Shown: positions 5,293-7,504 of the stretch, piece after piece
Layout: the number at the start of each line of letters is the position of its first letter
How positions within the stretch are numbered: the stretch's first letter is position 1
Origin: Acidobacteriota bacterium
Lineage (GTDB): Bacteria; Acidobacteriota; UBA6911; RPQK01; JADFOI01
Assembly (NCBI GenBank): GCA_022545645.1
Contig: JACZQQ010000128.1
Coordinates: 1 to 7,504 of the forward strand
Direction: 5' to 3'
Length of the DNA stretch: 7,504 nucleotides
Translations under genes and position numbers: made by a program
Notes under the pieces: model-generated
What the model was told of the DNA's origin: nothing
What the model saw: only the letters and a program-made list of their open reading frames with translations
Database searches by the model: none

Positions 5293-5338
5293 GGAGGGAG
5301 AGGTTGAGTCGTCTCCCTTGGGAGAATGATTTAGGAGG
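5293..5338 (+). promoter_or_regulatory. Structured leader with alternative hairpins and repeated GGA motifs
   Basis: CTCCC (5313-5317) can pair either with GGGAG upstream (5296-5300) or with GGGAG downstream (5320-5324, two-base loop), so the two stems exclude each other. Five GGA triplets lie between 5293 and the AGGAGG ribosome site (5333-5338), a pattern seen in CsrA-bound leaders. Regulation is inferred only. Confidence 0.3.
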
Positions 5339-5342
5339 AACC

Positions 5343-5606
5343 ATGGGCATCCTTCAACGGATCAAGCAAAGCCTCCTCGCCGCAAAAGGTGGGTTTGAAA
5401 TGAGCAGTTTCAACGGCTTGCTCCGCTCCTATGCTCTTCTCAGGGCCAAGGGTGAAGGGGGGAATCCGGATCCTGAGTTGGAAGCCGTACTGGCTCGTAA
5501 CGCCCAGAAGCTGAAAGAGAAGCGGAAAATAGCCCGGCTGGAACGCGAAGTGGTGGTCACAACAATAAAGCAAAAAGCCCTGCTCTTCACCAAAAAATCT
5601 GGCTAA
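5343..5606 (+). CDS. Small basic helical protein of unknown function
   Basis: This 87-residue protein is not recognised. It starts with an amphipathic helix (MGILQRIKQSLLAAKGG), continues with SSFNGLLRSYALLRAKGEGG and an acidic NPDPELEAVLA step, and ends in a very basic helix (AQKLKEKRKIARLEREV, then KKSG). It has no signal peptide, membrane helix or cysteine. The start is well fixed by AGGAGG at 5333-5338, 4 bases before ATG 5343; an upstream ATG at 5304 is less likely because the strong ribosome site lies inside that longer frame. The strong translation signal and structured leader suggest a genuinely expressed gene. Its stop is 17 bp from the stop of the converging oxidoreductase gene. A nucleic-acid or membrane-surface binding role would fit the charge but is speculation. 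Confidence 0.7.
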   Translation: MGILQRIKQSLLAAKGGFEMSSFNGLLRSYALLRAKGEGGNPDPELEAVLARNAQKLKEKRKIARLEREVVVTTIKQKALLFTKKSG

Positions 5607-5623
5607 ATCGGCCGGCTGGAAGT

Positions 5624-7135
5624 CTAGCTGAAGTGCCTCTCTATGATGCGCTGGGCGGCGAAGACGCTCACTGAAGCCTGTGGTGTCCCCGAGTTACCCG
5701 TGCTCACCCTGGGGATGACGCTCCCGTCGCAAATCCATAGATTGTCCACATCGTGGGATTCGAAGTGGGGATTCACCACCGACATCTTTGGATCGACGCC
5801 GGCACGACACGAACCCACCTTGTGGGCTCCACCGTTCTGGGGGGCGATGCGCACCTTGGACTCGGCAGGCAGGATCTTGCGGGCTCCCATCTCCTTCAAT
5901 ATGGCTCGGGCTATCTCCATCCCTTCCTGGGCCCTGCGGATGGTCAGACTGTGATCCCCTCCGTAAAGGAGCTTTCCGTCGGGGTCCATGTACCAGCGTC
6001 CGGAGGGCTTGCTGAGGCTGGGGGAGAGTGAGCCGATGCGAAGGTATCCGCCCTCCTTCATGAACTGTTTGTGGGCTCGCCCAAACTCTGGAGCGAAGGC
6101 GTTGAGGGCCTCTCGATCCGGGAATCGGTGGACACCAAATCCGGCCCGGAAAAGAAGCCGCCCCTCTCCATCCGCACGGTCGTCGTGGATCATGTAGTAT
6201 CCGCCTACACTTCGCTCCTTTCCATCCCCCAGGAAATCGTCAAAGAGAGCGCTCACTCCCGCCGTGAAGGGATGCCCATCGATGTTCTTGCCGATATTGC
6301 TGTTCACCACCTGGATCGGATTTCCCCGCCAGTCGCTGGGGCCATATCCGGAGCGCATGAGGAGAAGAGGAGTACCCAGGTAGCCACAAGACACCATGAT
6401 CTTGTCGGCCGTAATCTGGAAGTTCCTCCCTGCCGAAGTGCAGGCAAAACCTTTGGCCTTTCCCCGGCCGTTTTTGGCTTCGATCAGAATCTTCTCCACG
6501 GTGGTATCGGGGATGATATCCACCCCGTTTTCCTCCGCCACAGGGATATAGGTCACCAGTGTCCCTGCACGCGAATCGTACTTGCACATGATGGGGCTGC
6601 TGCAGTAACCACAGTAGAGGCAGTTTTTGCGGGCGGTCTCTCCCCGTCTCGGATCGTAGCCCATTCTTTTAGCTACCTGGTAGAAGAGCTTGTTTCCGGG
6701 CGTGTCCACCTCATCTGGAAAGGGGTGGACGTTGAACACCCGCCGGATCTCTGCCACCGCCTCCCGTAGGTTCTCCTCCGTCCAGTCCACGCCCGTCTCC
6801 TTTTCCCAGAGGACATAGTCGATGGGGAAGGGAAGAAAGGCCTGGGCATCCCAGTGCACCGAGGTCCCCCCCACCAGCTTGGCACGGCTCATGTCTCCCC
6901 CCCACAGATATGCAAGCTCGGAGCCATCCCGCATATTGGTGAACATCTGCCGCCGGAGAGGGGAGCCGTAGCCGGGCCGCGGGGCCCCCTTGAAATAAGG
7001 GCCGGCCTCGATTAAGGCGACCTTGAGCTTGTCTCTGGTTTGAGGGTGGACGCCGAGCTGGGCAATCTTGGCGGCTAGAATCGGTCCGGAAAATCCTGCG
7101 CCCACAATAGCAACGTCGTAGTGGGATTCAGCCAA
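5624..7135 (-). CDS. GMC-family FAD-dependent oxidoreductase with four-cysteine cluster
   Basis: This is a glucose-methanol-choline oxidoreductase of 503 residues that oxidises an alcohol or sugar hydroxyl using FAD; the substrate is unknown. The Rossmann start VAIVGAGFSG (8-17, GxGxxG) is at the N-terminus with no export signal. The family motif LVGGTSVHWDAQAF (87-100) lies over the flavin. A cysteine cluster CLYCGYC..IMC (Cys172, 175, 178, 184) is inserted before the second half. The C-terminal block GGAHKVGSCRAGVDP (435-449) carries the probable catalytic His438, and NLWICDGSVIP (465-475) is typical. The usual Asn of the final NPxxT motif appears as Thr in SGTPQASVSVFA (482-493). The start is TTG 7135 with AGAGGT 8 bases upstream. 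No small subunit or cytochrome partner gene adjoins it in the window. The subtype resembles gluconate/sugar dehydrogenase large subunits; exact function is open. Confidence 0.9.
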   Translation of the reverse strand: MAESHYDVAIVGAGFSGPILAAKIAQLGVHPQTRDKLKVALIEAGPYFKGAPRPGYGSPLRRQMFTNMRDGSELAYLWGGDMSRAKLVGGTSVHWDAQAFLPFPIDYVLWEKETGVDWTEENLREAVAEIRRVFNVHPFPDEVDTPGNKLFYQVAKRMGYDPRRGETARKNCLYCGYCSSPIMCKYDSRAGTLVTYIPVAEENGVDIIPDTTVEKILIEAKNGRGKAKGFACTSAGRNFQITADKIMVSCGYLGTPLLLMRSGYGPSDWRGNPIQVVNSNIGKNIDGHPFTAGVSALFDDFLGDGKERSVGGYYMIHDDRADGEGRLLFRAGFGVHRFPDREALNAFAPEFGRAHKQFMKEGGYLRIGSLSPSLSKPSGRWYMDPDGKLLYGGDHSLTIRRAQEGMEIARAILKEMGARKILPAESKVRIAPQNGGAHKVGSCRAGVDPKMSVVNPHFESHDVDNLWICDGSVIPRVSTGNSGTPQASVSVFAAQRIIERHFS

Positions 7136-7209
7136 TGTTCTCTACCTCTTTTCGTGGTGTGCGAGTCGAAACGGTTTGTGTCATCCTGGCTCTCTCATGG
7201 GTGTTCTCA

Positions 7210-7238
7210 ATGTTATTCCTGGAGGGAGTTAAAGACAA
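7210..7238 (-). promoter_or_regulatory. Candidate promoter of the GMC oxidoreductase gene
   Basis: On the minus strand TTGTCT (7233-7238, 4/6 to TTGACA) and TAACAT (7210-7215, 4/6 to TATAAT) are 17 bp apart, about 75 bases upstream of the start codon. The spacing is ideal but both boxes are weak. Element D begins 18 bp behind the -35. Confidence 0.3.
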
Positions 7239-7255
7239 TCGAAAACGTTGAAGCT

Positions 7256-7436
7256 TAGCCCGCATTATGCATAAATTCTCTACTGCATCACCGAAATCAC
7301 TCGGCCTGACTGTGTTGCGACTCCGTCGGCCTCCTCAGCGTACCCTACAGTACGCTTGCGGGGGCCTCGGTCGCGCTCCTTGTCAGGCCGGCGCTTTCGC
7401 CGCTTCGTGACGAGAACCTATGCATAATTCGGGCTA
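7256..7436. mobile_element. MITE/REP-like palindromic element D, 181 bp
   Basis: The ends are TAGCCCGCATTATGCATAA (7256-7274) and CTATGCATAATTCGGGCTA (7418-7436). Nested arms give one long imperfect hairpin: CGGCCTGAC (7302-7310) with GTCAGGCCG (7382-7390), and AGCGTAC (7337-7343) with GTACGCT (7350-7356) around a 6-base loop. The right subterminal 26 bp (7402-7427) are identical to element C, and the left part TCTCTACTGCATCACCG matches C at most positions. The central palindrome is different in sequence from that of C. It has no coding content and lies behind the oxidoreductase promoter. Confidence 0.7.
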
Positions 7437-7477
7437 GGAATCGTGTCCATGAGTGGAGGTTCGCGTGATGCGGCTTG

Positions 7478-7486
7478 TGCTATATT
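7478..7486 (+). promoter_or_regulatory. Probable extended -10 promoter reading out of the window
   Basis: TGC followed directly by TATATT (7481-7486) fits the extended -10 form TGnTATAAT at 8 of 9 positions. No recognisable -35 is needed or seen. It would drive a plus-strand gene beginning beyond the window edge. Confidence 0.4.
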
Positions 7487-7504
7487 GAGCCCACTGATCA
7501 TCCT

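Larger units (their letters stand above)
7136..7504. other. Gene-free stretch with element D and promoters
   Basis: No gene is supported here. It contains the oxidoreductase leader, the palindromic element D (7256-7436) and a probable outgoing promoter near 7478-7486, each listed separately. Confidence 0.5.

Noticed and set aside
6071..6769. Open frame of 232 codons on the plus strand
   Set aside because: It is antisense to the GMC oxidoreductase, whose motifs are unambiguous, and its translation shows no domain features.

Overview
The window fits a Gram-negative, moderately GC-rich environmental bacterium. The evidence is a type IV pilin, a PilZ-domain protein, a lipobox-bearing LysM/M23 lipoprotein and strong AGGAGG-type ribosome binding sites. 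The pilin body and the GMC oxidoreductase subtype resemble acidobacterial proteins, but that assignment is inference and a deltaproteobacterial or candidate-phylum origin is not excluded.

Layout: (1) 1-410, the 3' end of a type IV pilin gene on the plus strand with a terminator-like hairpin. (2) 575-1922, two minus-strand genes: an uncharacterised protein of a family often mislabelled 'ABC transporter ATPase', and a LysM + M23 peptidase lipoprotein. (3) 1923-3813, a repeat-rich accessory stretch with a tiny excisionase-like HTH gene, a small two-helix membrane protein and a doubtful small basic ORF. (4) 3814-5606, a minus-strand membrane/coiled-coil/zinc-ribbon protein, then plus-strand PilZ and an 87-residue protein of unknown function. 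(5) 5624-7135, a minus-strand GMC-type FAD oxidoreductase with a four-cysteine cluster. (6) 7136-7504, a second full-length palindromic element and a probable promoter leaving the window.

The most striking content is non-coding. At least five sites carry variants of the same end sequence, AGCCCGGATTATGCAT and its reverse complement. They occur as two collapsed 26-bp palindromes (1124-1149, 3734-3759), two long hairpin elements of about 181-196 bp with conserved ends and unrelated palindromic centres (3025-3221, 7256-7436), and a 387-bp unit (2144-2530) that encloses the excisionase-like HTH gene. All lie between genes and no transposase is visible, so they look like a non-autonomous MITE/REP-like family moved by something elsewhere in the genome.

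The genes do not form one obvious pathway. Pilin and PilZ both belong to surface motility and c-di-GMP signalling but are not adjacent. The only likely co-transcribed pair is 575-1084 with 1215-1922, 130 bp apart.
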